From Deltaproteobacteria bacterium (GTDB taxonomy: Bacteria; DRYD01): 23,492 bases of DNA. Positions 1 to 7,192 of this stretch are shown here, one piece after another (the first letter of the stretch is position 1; every line of letters begins with the position of its first letter). The stretch covers positions 1-23,492 of the forward strand of contig JAPYWL010000013.1 in assembly GCA_028276365.1 (NCBI GenBank), written 5' to 3'. A program made the position numbers and the translations under genes. The notes under the pieces are model-generated. The model saw only the letters and a list, made by a program, of their open reading frames with translations. It did not search any database and was not told where the DNA came from.

Positions 1-503
1 TATATAATATAAAGTATAAATGGAATAAAACTTGCTAATGTCATAAAAACAAAATCCCAATGGAATATATGTCCTATTTCATGTGCTACTACTGATTTAA
101 CTTCATCTTCATTTAGGATTTCTAATAGTCCTCTTGAAAAAACTATTCTTGCATTAGATGGAAAATTCCCATATGTAAATGCTTCTGGTGTAAAATCATC
201 TATTATTCCTATTTTAGGTAATTTAGTGCCTCGTTTTTGAAATTCTTGAACTATAAAATTTTGTAAATATTCTGGTAATTCATTTATATTTACCCATTTT
301 AAGTTATACATGAATTTTAAAGTGAAATCCATTATAAATGGGGATATAAAAAATTGGATAATAGAAAATACAAAAGTAAAAATAACAGCAAATGATATAG
401 CAGTTAATCCATCTAATCCTCCTATAATGAAAAATAAAAAAGATATTATAAATACAATAAAGTACATAAAAATAAGTGAGGAAGTAGATATCAATCCAAA
501 CAT
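1..503 (-). CDS. M48 family (HtpX-like) zinc metalloprotease, C-terminus beyond window
   Basis: This is the N-terminal 167 codons of a membrane-bound M48 peptidase, read leftward from the ATG at 503 and cut by the left edge of the window. Two hydrophobic segments (about residues 8-28 and 34-55) precede the protease domain. A 'TPEAFTYG' segment near 105 and the zinc motif HEIGH (His141, Glu142, His145) are visible, followed by another hydrophobic stretch. M48 membrane proteases of this type degrade damaged or misfolded membrane proteins; the third zinc ligand would lie outside the window. A GAGGT ribosome binding site sits about 13 bases upstream of the start. The gene lies 62 bases downstream of the OsmC-type gene on the same strand, so the two could form a stress-related transcription unit (inference). 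I leave the symbol blank because the part that would separate true HtpX from other M48 members is missing. Confidence 0.85.
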   Translation of the reverse strand, partial: MFGLISTSSLIFMYFIVFIISFLFFIIGGLDGLTAISFAVIFTFVFSIIQFFISPFIMDFTLKFMYNLKWVNINELPEYLQNFIVQEFQKRGTKLPKIGIIDDFTPEAFTYGNFPSNARIVFSRGLLEILNEDEVKSVVAHEIGHIFHWDFVFMTLASFIPFILYII

Positions 504-565
504 AATTTATTTTTTATACCTCAACTGTGTTATTTTAATTTCATTGGGTTTTAATTTTTTAATTT

Positions 566-1084
566 TTAAACTTTAATATTGACATTTATAGGGATAGAGT
601 TTTTCATACACCATACAGCAGGGCATAGATTAAGTGCTGCTTCTTTAGCAGCTTCTATTTTAGACATATCTTCATCGCTTTCTATTTCTATTTCAAATTC
701 TACTCCTTTAGTTACTAGTTCATTACCTAAGTTTAGTGGAATAGATAAATTAAGCTTATTTTTGACAGTTAGTTTTAGTTTTTTGATATTTAAGTTCATT
801 TGGCTACAAACTATAGCAAAAGTGGATAAGAAACAGCTTCCTAAGCCCATTAAACAATATTGTATAGGATTAGGAGCTAAACCTTTACCTCCTAAACTTG
901 GGATTTGATCTATATAAAATGTAGTACTTTGATTATTTGAATAATTTAGGGTACATGACATTTGAGGTAGCTCTTCATTGAAGTTCCAATTTATTTCCAC
1001 CTTTAGCTCTTTTTCTAATAATGTTTTATCATTTTTTGCTTTCTCTATAAAATTGGTTAATTCATTTAAATTTACGTTTTTCAT
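566..1084 (-). CDS. OsmC/Ohr-family protein
   Basis: A 172-residue protein of the OsmC/Ohr family, whose members reduce organic or fatty-acid hydroperoxides with a pair of cysteines. Cys84 lies in the segment 'GLGSCFLSTF' and Cys154 in 'LCPAVWCM', which are the places of the peroxidatic and resolving cysteines in this family. Three extra cysteines (77, 93, 159) lie close to these. The 'APNPIQYCLMGLGSC' stretch matches the conserved family helix. The open frame extends to 1138, but the ATG at 1084 is preferred because a GGAGGG ribosome binding site (1089-1094 on the + strand) lies 4-5 bases upstream, and the upstream extension has no family similarity that I recognise. It is the first gene of a leftward pair with the M48 protease. 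It is an OsmC-like member rather than a clear Ohr; the substrate is not determinable from sequence. Confidence 0.85.
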   Translation of the reverse strand: MKNVNLNELTNFIEKAKNDKTLLEKELKVEINWNFNEELPQMSCTLNYSNNQSTTFYIDQIPSLGGKGLAPNPIQYCLMGLGSCFLSTFAIVCSQMNLNIKKLKLTVKNKLNLSIPLNLGNELVTKGVEFEIEIESDEDMSKIEAAKEAALNLCPAVWCMKNSIPINVNIKV

Positions 1085-1246
1085 ATTTCCCTCCTCTTTT
1101 TTATTGCTTTTGTTTAATAGTATTACAAATAGTAGCAATCCTAATAGTTAATTTATTTTTCTAATATATTAATTTTCTTTTTTTGTTTAAAATCCTTTTG
1201 AAATTTAAAAGGATTTTGTTAAATAAGGTTTAATAATAAAAAAGGT
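1085..1246. other. Divergent intergenic region with perfect 11-bp inverted repeat
   Basis: This is the gap between the leftward OsmC-type gene and the rightward 683-codon gene. It contains a perfect inverted repeat, AAAATCCTTTT (1189-1199) and AAAAGGATTTT (1207-1217), separated by seven bases. No T-run follows on the + strand and no gene ends here, so a terminator is unlikely. An operator or a 5'-UTR hairpin is more plausible. I see no convincing -35/-10 pair. Confidence 0.5.
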
Positions 1247-3298
1247 ATGATAGTAAATTCTCCTAATATACAGTTAAAAATAAGTCCGAATTTAAAGTAT
1301 ATTGCTTTACTTCATGGTAATAGTTTATTGTTATATAGGGAAAGAACTTTTTTATTTGAAAAAGTAATTAAAGGTATGGATTTAAAATTATTAGCAGTTT
1401 CAGATAATGGAAATATATTAATTCAGACTCAAACTGATTTGTTATTAATTGACTTAAATCAGCAAGAAATCGTTTTAAACACTAAATTTAAGGAAGGTGG
1501 TATTTTATCTGATTTTAATTTGCTTAATAAAAAAGTATTCTTTTATAGAAAAACTCCAGATAAATCGTTTTTAAATATTTTAGCTAAAAAAGAAGTTTAT
1601 ATTCATGAATTGGGGATGCTTAATTTGGAAAATTTTAAAGAAGAAATATTCTTTTCCAAAAAAATAGAATCTAATGAAAGTATAAATTTTAAGTTATCTC
1701 CTTTTGCTAATTATATTCTCATTAAAGATAAAAATCTAATAGAAAAAATTAATTTAAATACTTACAAAGTAGAATTATCTTATGAATTGGGAGATATTCA
1801 AATAATAGATTATTTTGTAAATAATTCGGGTGATATAATTTTTTATCTTAAAGATAAAGAAAAAGAAGCTTTTTATTTTATTTCTAACACTAATAAATTT
1901 ATAATAAAATTACCTGATGAGGCTAAAGACAATATTATTATTTCTTTTAATCCTAATAAAATTGTTGTAAGACTTAAAAGCTATCCTCAGATTTTTATTT
2001 TAAATAAATTAGGAAATATTGAGTTAAAGTTTTTAATTAATGATATTGAGAATTTAAATTACCCTCTGTGGGCTATTTTGTTTCCTACTTATGAAGATAT
2101 TATAACTTTATATTTAAGACAGCTTAAATTACCTTTAGATATGTTTTACTTTACTTATGAGAATTTTAAGATAGAAGTTACGAGATGGAAAGCTACTGAA
2201 TTCAAAAAATCAAAAACTGTAGATAGATTAACTTCTCTAATTGAGGAATCTATTAAAGAAAGAGAGCAAATGATAGAACAAAGAAACAAAGGTATTGAAA
2301 AATTAGAAAAGGAAATTTTAAAGCAAGAAAACATAGAAGAAAAGGAAAATAAGGGTGAGTATAAAAAAGAATCAGAGAAAACAAAAGAGAAAGTAGTTAT
2401 TGATAGTGAAAAATTATTAAAATTAACTTTAGAATCTACTGAATCTCGACCTACCAATGTAGATACCTCTAAATTAATGGAATTACTAAAAAATGATGAA
2501 GCTAGTGAGGAAGATGAAAATAAAGCCGAAAAAGTAAACAAAAATATTGAAAATATTAAAATAAATAATGAAATTAATAAAGAAAAGGAAAATAAAAAAG
2601 TAGAAGAACTAAAGAAAAAAATAGTATCTGAAGATGAATTAATAAAGAAAGCTTTAGATGAAACTAAAGAGCAAGCAAAAAATATCACTTATGATACTTC
2701 TAAATTAATTAAGTTTTTAGAAGAAAGTGAAGAAGAAGATACTAAGGAAATTAAAGTTGATAATGAATCACAAACTATAAGTTTTGATAAACAGATAAAA
2801 GAACCTAAATTAAAAGTAGATTTTAATAAAGTTTTAAATGAGAAGGAAATTACTTTAAAGGAATCAAAAAAAATAGAAATTAATAAGATTTTAGACGAAG
2901 AAAAGGAAGAAGTATTAAAAATAGAGGATTCATCCATTAAAGTATCTAAGGAATCTCCTAAAAAAATGATAATAGAAGAATTTGATAAATTATTAGAAAC
3001 TGTTGAAACTAAAATAGAAAAAACACAAAAACAGGATAAAGAGAATATAAAGGAGTCCTTTATTAAAACTGAAACTATTAAAAGTGAAACAGGCTTAGAA
3101 ATAGAGATAAAGAAACAATTATCTCCTGAAGATATCAAAAAAATAGTTAAAGAAAAAGAGGAACTATTAAAACAAATTAACGAACTTAATTTCCTTAAAA
3201 GTATAGGAGATATAGATGAACAAGAATATAATCAAAAAATAAATGAAATAAAGAAACGATTAGAAGAAATTAAAAAACTATTAGAAGCTAATAAATGA
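1247..3298 (+). CDS. Unknown protein: beta-propeller-like N-terminus, repetitive charged coiled-coil C-terminus
   Basis: I do not recognise this 683-residue protein as a named family. Residues 1-300 are rich in short beta-strand-like runs (for example 'NLKYIALLHGNSLLLY' and 'GNILIQTQTDLLLIDL') suggestive of WD40/TolB-type propeller blades. From about residue 320 the chain is dominated by Lys and Glu and should be helical or coiled coil. This tail contains related units. Residues about 387-430 and 460-506 both carry 'L-[IL]-K ... DTSKL[IM]xxL ... EEDE/EEED'. A second set at about 524-610 has 'FNKVLNEKE', 'INKILDEEK' and 'FDKLLETVE'. The last 50 residues are a short coiled coil resembling SHOCT-like C-terminal helices. 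There is no signal peptide or membrane segment, so a cytoplasmic scaffold or adaptor is a fair guess. No proper ribosome binding site precedes the ATG: AAGG touches the start codon. The start is therefore uncertain, although the N-terminal residues fit the fold. Confidence 0.75.
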   Translation: MIVNSPNIQLKISPNLKYIALLHGNSLLLYRERTFLFEKVIKGMDLKLLAVSDNGNILIQTQTDLLLIDLNQQEIVLNTKFKEGGILSDFNLLNKKVFFYRKTPDKSFLNILAKKEVYIHELGMLNLENFKEEIFFSKKIESNESINFKLSPFANYILIKDKNLIEKINLNTYKVELSYELGDIQIIDYFVNNSGDIIFYLKDKEKEAFYFISNTNKFIIKLPDEAKDNIIISFNPNKIVVRLKSYPQIFILNKLGNIELKFLINDIENLNYPLWAILFPTYEDIITLYLRQLKLPLDMFYFTYENFKIEVTRWKATEFKKSKTVDRLTSLIEESIKEREQMIEQRNKGIEKLEKEILKQENIEEKENKGEYKKESEKTKEKVVIDSEKLLKLTLESTESRPTNVDTSKLMELLKNDEASEEDENKAEKVNKNIENIKINNEINKEKENKKVEELKKKIVSEDELIKKALDETKEQAKNITYDTSKLIKFLEESEEEDTKEIKVDNESQTISFDKQIKEPKLKVDFNKVLNEKEITLKESKKIEINKILDEEKEEVLKIEDSSIKVSKESPKKMIIEEFDKLLETVETKIEKTQKQDKENIKESFIKTETIKSETGLEIEIKKQLSPEDIKKIVKEKEELLKQINELNFLKSIGDIDEQEYNQKINEIKKRLEEIKKLLEANK

Positions 3299-3312
3299 TT
3301 AAGATAAAAAAT

Positions 3313-3338
3313 AATTAGCTTAAGTATCTTAAGTAATT
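3313..3338. terminator. Possible bidirectional terminator hairpin
   Basis: In the 30-base gap between convergent genes, an AT-rich inverted repeat pairs AATTAGCTTAAG (3313-3324) with CTTAAGTAATT (3328-3338), with a three-base loop and one bulge. It overlaps the stop codon of the leftward ABC gene. The position suits a shared terminator, but the stem is weak and there is no clear T-run. Confidence 0.25.
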
Positions 3339-4120
3339 GAATAAAAGAAATCTTTAATAATTGGTAAGTGGGTATCATAATTGTTGGGATTATGTAAAAT
3401 GTTTTTTAAATCGTGAATGGTTCCTTTAAATAAAATTTCTCCTTTATAAATGAATATTATATAATCTGAGATATTTAAAGCACTATTAACATCATGCGAA
3501 ACTATTATATTAGTTATATTAAAATTTTTGTTAATGCTTAGTATTAGCTTATCAATAGAGTTAGATATTATGGGATCTAAACCACTTGTAGGTTCATCGT
3601 AAAATACTATTTCTGGATTTGATATAATAGCTCTTGCAAAAGCTACTCTCTTTTGCATACCTCCACTTAAGGAATTAGGATAATATTTTTCTACTCCTTT
3701 CAAATCCAGTTTTTCTAGTATTTCTAAAACTTTTTCAAGATAAGTTTTATAATTCTTTTTAAAGTCGTATTTGTTTCTTATTTTTAAAGGAAGGAGTATA
3801 TTATCTAATACTGTTAAATAATCAATAAGAGCACTATATTGGAAAACAAATCCAATTTTTTTCCTTATTTCATATAAATCATTTATATTTGATATATCTT
3901 TATTTAGTATTTTGATATTTCCAGAAGTTGGAAAAATTAAACCTGCTGATATTTTTAAAATAGTGGTTTTTCCTGAGCCACTTGGACCCATTATAAACGT
4001 ATTACTGCCTCTTTTTACTTTAAAAGATATATCCTTTAAAATTTCCTTATCTTCTATTTTTAAACTAACTTTGTTAAATTCTAATACAAAGGAGTTATTT
4101 AGATCATTGTTTTGATTCAT
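3329..4120 (-). CDS. ABC transporter ATP-binding protein, MlaF/Mkl-like
   Basis: A 263-residue ABC ATPase with every catalytic motif in place: Walker A GPSGSGKTT (45-53), Q-loop Gln94, signature LSGGMQ (151-156), Walker B IVFYDE with catalytic Glu176, D-loop 'SGLDP' and H-loop His209. The 'GGMQKRVAFARAI' signature and 'DEPTSGLDPI' resemble the MlaF/Mkl branch, which powers phospholipid or steroid movement by MlaE permeases with MCE-domain proteins. Neither a permease nor an MCE protein lies next to it, so it is an orphan here and its substrate cannot be read from context. The C-terminal tail after about residue 235 is short. No convincing ribosome binding site precedes the ATG at 4120; the gap upstream is very T-rich on the + strand. 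It diverges from the one-TM protein at 4225. Confidence 0.85.
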   Translation of the reverse strand: MNQNNDLNNSFVLEFNKVSLKIEDKEILKDISFKVKRGSNTFIMGPSGSGKTTILKISAGLIFPTSGNIKILNKDISNINDLYEIRKKIGFVFQYSALIDYLTVLDNILLPLKIRNKYDFKKNYKTYLEKVLEILEKLDLKGVEKYYPNSLSGGMQKRVAFARAIISNPEIVFYDEPTSGLDPIISNSIDKLILSINKNFNITNIIVSHDVNSALNISDYIIFIYKGEILFKGTIHDLKNILHNPNNYDTHLPIIKDFFYSIT

Positions 4121-4224
4121 ATATTATTTTTTATTTATTTTTTTTATTTTCCCTTCATTTATATTTTTTAGTTAAAGGTTTTTTTTATTTTGTGTAAAAA
4201 TGTATATTATAGAAGGTTTATATT

Positions 4225-5142
4225 ATGAATAAATCATATGTTTTATTTAACCTATTATTTTCAAAAATAAAAATTCTCTTATCATTTTTTATTATTTTTG
4301 TATTTTCTACTTCAATCCTTGTTTTAGCTAATCTTTTTTTAAATTTAAAATTAAAATTATTAGAAAATCAAGTCTTAACTTACCAGCAAGCTAATTATTA
4401 TTATATCCCATTTATTCAAACTAAAAAGGGATTTAATTCTCAAGAAAGGATAATTTTTAGTGTAAAAAATTTAAAAAATAATGGAGAAACTTATACAAAT
4501 GAATATACTATTAATACTTTTATATCTCAAAATTTTAAGCAGGATTCTTTAAATTTAATTAATAATTTTTTACTTAAAGGTTTTAAGGTTATTTTTGTTA
4601 TGAAATCTAATTATGAATTAATTTATTCCCCTGAAATAATTTATTTTTATGAGAATTTACCTGATTACGAAAAAAATAAAAATCTTGTTCAAGATTTAAA
4701 GAATAATGAATATTTTCTAAATATTGCTAAAAATAGTATTACTTGGATGAAACCTTTAAATGATGGTGAATTAATCTCAGAATATCAAGATGGGTACGTT
4801 AAGTTTAATATAAAAGTAAATTATAATTTTATTGGTTATAAAACTATTGATTTAAATAAAAGATTAGCTAAATTAAATACAATGTTATATAAAGCTGAGG
4901 GTAGGGTTTTATCAGTAAATTCTAATTTAAATTTATTTAATGGTTTGGAATTAGTAGATTCGCAGATAAATTCTTTTGAATATTATGAAAAGGATACACA
5001 TATTCCTGTTTTGCTACAAAGGGAATTAAAAATGAAATTTAATATAATTGATGATAATTTTAGAAAAGAGTATTATAAAAATACTGGTAGTAAGTACTTT
5101 CAATTTGAATTATTAAGAACTTTGATGCTAGTTAGTAAGTAG
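4225..5142 (+). CDS. Unknown membrane-anchored protein
   Basis: A 305-residue protein of unknown function. A single strong hydrophobic segment (about residues 14-40) follows a basic N-terminus containing Lys3, Lys14 and Lys16. The rest is hydrophilic and Tyr/Asn-rich, so it is probably anchored in the membrane with its bulk outside the cytoplasm. No repeats, cysteines or catalytic motifs stand out. The layout of one N-terminal TM plus an external domain vaguely recalls the first half of MacB/FtsX-type permeases, but there are no C-terminal membrane helices, so this is speculation. An AGAAGG ribosome binding site lies about 8 bases before the ATG. It diverges from the orphan MlaF-like ATPase, and its end lies only four bases before the 75-bp tandem repeat in front of the flavoprotein gene. 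Confidence 0.7.
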   Translation: MNKSYVLFNLLFSKIKILLSFFIIFVFSTSILVLANLFLNLKLKLLENQVLTYQQANYYYIPFIQTKKGFNSQERIIFSVKNLKNNGETYTNEYTINTFISQNFKQDSLNLINNFLLKGFKVIFVMKSNYELIYSPEIIYFYENLPDYEKNKNLVQDLKNNEYFLNIAKNSITWMKPLNDGELISEYQDGYVKFNIKVNYNFIGYKTIDLNKRLAKLNTMLYKAEGRVLSVNSNLNLFNGLELVDSQINSFEYYEKDTHIPVLLQRELKMKFNIIDDNFRKEYYKNTGSKYFQFELLRTLMLVSK

Positions 5143-5145
5143 GAT

Positions 5146-5295
5146 ATTTAGAATAATTATAAGAAAGAATATAAAAAGGAGATTTACTAAGAGGGGAAAG
5201 GGAGAGATGGAATATGAAAGATTTAGAATAATTATAAGAAAGAATATAAAAAGGAGATTTACTAAGAAGGGAAAGGGAGAGATGGAGTATGAAGG
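5146..5295 (+). repeat. 75-bp tandem duplication of the flavoprotein gene leader and start codon
   Basis: Two directly adjacent 75-base units, 5146-5220 and 5221-5295, match at 72 of 75 positions. The three differences (5193/5268, 5212/5287, 5219/5294) are all A/G transitions. Each unit is purine-rich and holds AAAGGAG, AAAGGGAGAG and then an ATG followed by codons for Lys-Asp. In the second unit this ATG (5289) starts the flavoprotein gene. In the first unit the equivalent ATG (5214) opens a five-codon mini-ORF, MKDLE, ending with TAA at 5229-5231. The start signal has therefore been copied, leaving an upstream decoy or leader start. Confidence 0.95.
5214..5231 (+). promoter_or_regulatory. 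Five-codon upstream mini-ORF (MKDLE) in the flavoprotein gene leader
   Basis: ATG AAA GAT TTA GAA TAA arises from the first copy of the 75-bp tandem repeat. It has the same AAGGGAG ribosome binding context as the real start 75 bases downstream, so ribosomes could initiate here and stop after five codons. Whether it regulates translation or is only a by-product of the duplication cannot be told from sequence. Confidence 0.4.
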
Positions 5296-7133
5296 ATATA
5301 ATAGTAGTGGGCGGAGGGTTAGCGGGCTTAATGGCTACTTTAAGATTAGGAGAAAAAGGATATAGAATAAAACTATTTTCTATAGTACCTGTAAAGAGAT
5401 CCCATAGTGTCTGTGCCCAAGGTGGGATAAATGCTGCTATTAATGCTAAAGGAGAAGGAGATAGTCCTTGGTTACATTTTTATGAAACTATATATGGTGG
5501 TGATTTTTTAGCAAATCAGGTACCTGTTTTAGGGATGGCTGAATTAGCTCCCAAAATTGTTTATTTATTTGATAGAATGGGGGTCCCTTTTAATAGGACA
5601 CCTGAAGGAACTATAGATTTTAGGAGATTTGGTGGTACTTTATTTCATAGAACAGCCTTTGCAGGAGCTACTACTGGTCAGCAATTACTTTATGCTCTTG
5701 ATGAACAAGTTAGAAAATTAGAGGTAGATCAAAAAGTTGTTAAATATGAACCCTATCAGTTAATGAAATTAATAATATCAGATGATGGAGTTTGTAGGGG
5801 AGTAGTTGTAATGAATTTGTATAATGGAGAAATTGAAGCTCATATGGCAGATGCTGTGATATTAGCTACTGGTGGATTAGGTTATATGTTTAAAGAAAAT
5901 ACAAACAGTATAATAAATACTGGCTCTGCGGGTTCTATTGCTTATCAGCAGGGTGCGTATTTTGCTAATCCTGAGTTTATACAGGTTCATCCCACTGCTA
6001 TGAAAGGTTATGATAAAAACAGATTAATTTCAGAGAGTGTGAGAGGAGAAGGTGGTAGGGTTTGGGCTTATGATGCTAATGGTAGGAAAGTTTATTTTTT
6101 AGAAGAATGGTATCCTGGCTATGGGAATCTTGTTCCAAGGGATATTGCTTCTCGGGCTATTTTTAAAGCTGTTCATGAGTTAGGGTATCATACTGCTGAA
6201 GGTGAGCCTATGGTTTATTTAGATATAACTGAATTAGTTAAACAAAAGGGTAGGGATTATGTTAAGTCTAAGTTAGGGGGAGTTTTAGAAATTTATGAAA
6301 AATTTACTGGAGTTGATCCTTATAATAATCCTATGAAAATATTTCCTGCAGTACATTATTCTATGGGGGGATTATGGGTAGATTATAATCAAATGACTAA
6401 TATACCAGGGTTATTTGCTATAGGTGAGCAAGATTATCAATATCATGGAGCTAATAGGTTAGGAGCTAATTCCTTACTTTCTTGTTTATATGCAGGTTAT
6501 ATTATGCCTAATATTATTGATAATTATGTAAAACAAGTAAGCAAGGATTACGATGAACAAAAATTAATTAAAAGGTATGTAGATGAGGTTAAGGATGAAT
6601 TAAATAAGATTAGAAACTTAAGAGGAAATATAAATCCTTATAAATTAGCTGATGAATTTAGGACTGTTATGAGTAAATACGTAACTGTTATAAGGAATCA
6701 TGAAGGTTTAGTTTATGCTTATAATTTTGTAAGAGAGGCTTTAAATCGTTATAATGATATAAATATATATGATAGTGAAAATTATTATGCTAACACTACT
6801 ATATCTTATGTAAAGCAATTAAAAGATATGATGATTTTAGCATTAGCTATAATTAAAGGGGCATTAGAAAGAAAGGAATCAAGAGGTGCACACTATAGAA
6901 CTGATTATGAAAAACGAGATGATGATAATTATCTTAAAACTACCAAAGCTAAATTTAATCCTAATACTTTGGAACCTGAGATATCTTATGAAGAGGTAGA
7001 TACAAGATTAATTCCTCCTCAAGAAAGGGAATATAAATCTAGTCATAAAGAGAAAATAGTAAAAGCTTTAAAACTTTATGAACAAGCTAAGCCTATTATT
7101 GAAAAACTGGATATTTATGCTAACTTCGTTTAA
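5289..7133 (+). CDS. Fumarate reductase / succinate dehydrogenase flavoprotein subunit
   Basis: A 614-residue flavoprotein that interconverts fumarate and succinate at a covalently bound FAD; the complex normally works at the cytoplasmic membrane. The N-terminal Rossmann motif GGGLAGL (8-14) is followed by 'RSHSVCAQGGIN', whose His39 is the expected covalent FAD attachment site. That feature separates it from L-aspartate oxidase, which has no such His. Further family signatures are 'HRTAFAGATTGQQ', 'ILATGGLGYMF', 'FIQVHPTA', the substrate and proton-relay region 'SESVRGEGGR', 'HYSMGGLWV' and 'YQYHGANRLGANSLLSC'. The length and the last motif resemble the B-type flavoproteins of Bacteroidetes/Chlorobi-like bacteria and Bacillus rather than E. 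coli SdhA. No iron-sulfur or cytochrome b subunit gene adjoins it. The start is set by AAAGGGAG 9-10 bases upstream and by homology of the first residues; the leader is duplicated (see repeat). Confidence 0.92.
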   Translation: MKDIIVVGGGLAGLMATLRLGEKGYRIKLFSIVPVKRSHSVCAQGGINAAINAKGEGDSPWLHFYETIYGGDFLANQVPVLGMAELAPKIVYLFDRMGVPFNRTPEGTIDFRRFGGTLFHRTAFAGATTGQQLLYALDEQVRKLEVDQKVVKYEPYQLMKLIISDDGVCRGVVVMNLYNGEIEAHMADAVILATGGLGYMFKENTNSIINTGSAGSIAYQQGAYFANPEFIQVHPTAMKGYDKNRLISESVRGEGGRVWAYDANGRKVYFLEEWYPGYGNLVPRDIASRAIFKAVHELGYHTAEGEPMVYLDITELVKQKGRDYVKSKLGGVLEIYEKFTGVDPYNNPMKIFPAVHYSMGGLWVDYNQMTNIPGLFAIGEQDYQYHGANRLGANSLLSCLYAGYIMPNIIDNYVKQVSKDYDEQKLIKRYVDEVKDELNKIRNLRGNINPYKLADEFRTVMSKYVTVIRNHEGLVYAYNFVREALNRYNDINIYDSENYYANTTISYVKQLKDMMILALAIIKGALERKESRGAHYRTDYEKRDDDNYLKTTKAKFNPNTLEPEISYEEVDTRLIPPQEREYKSSHKEKIVKALKLYEQAKPIIEKLDIYANFV

Positions 7134-7192
7134 TGAAAAACTGCTTTTATAGTTATATAATTAGAAATACTATTTAAAAATTAAAATTAAGT

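Noticed and set aside
310-576. 88-codon open frame on the + strand
   Set aside because: It lies opposite the M48 protease start region, whose protein has clear motifs; no ribosome binding site or family similarity.
579-908. 109-codon open frame on the + strand
   Set aside because: It is antisense to the OsmC-family gene, whose cysteine motifs and ribosome binding site show which strand codes.
2155-3138. Two long open frames on the - strand (2155-2688 and 2689-3138)
   Set aside because: They are mirror frames of the Lys/Glu-rich tail, giving Ser/Phe-rich low-complexity proteins as expected from antisense AAA/GAA codons.
3912-4115. 67-codon open frame on the + strand
   Set aside because: Antisense to the Walker A region of the ABC ATPase.
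5289-7133. L-aspartate oxidase (NadB) as an alternative for the flavoprotein
   Set aside because: The His of 'RSHSVCAQGG' for covalent FAD, the length and the 'HGANRLGANS' context fit fumarate reductase/succinate dehydrogenase instead.
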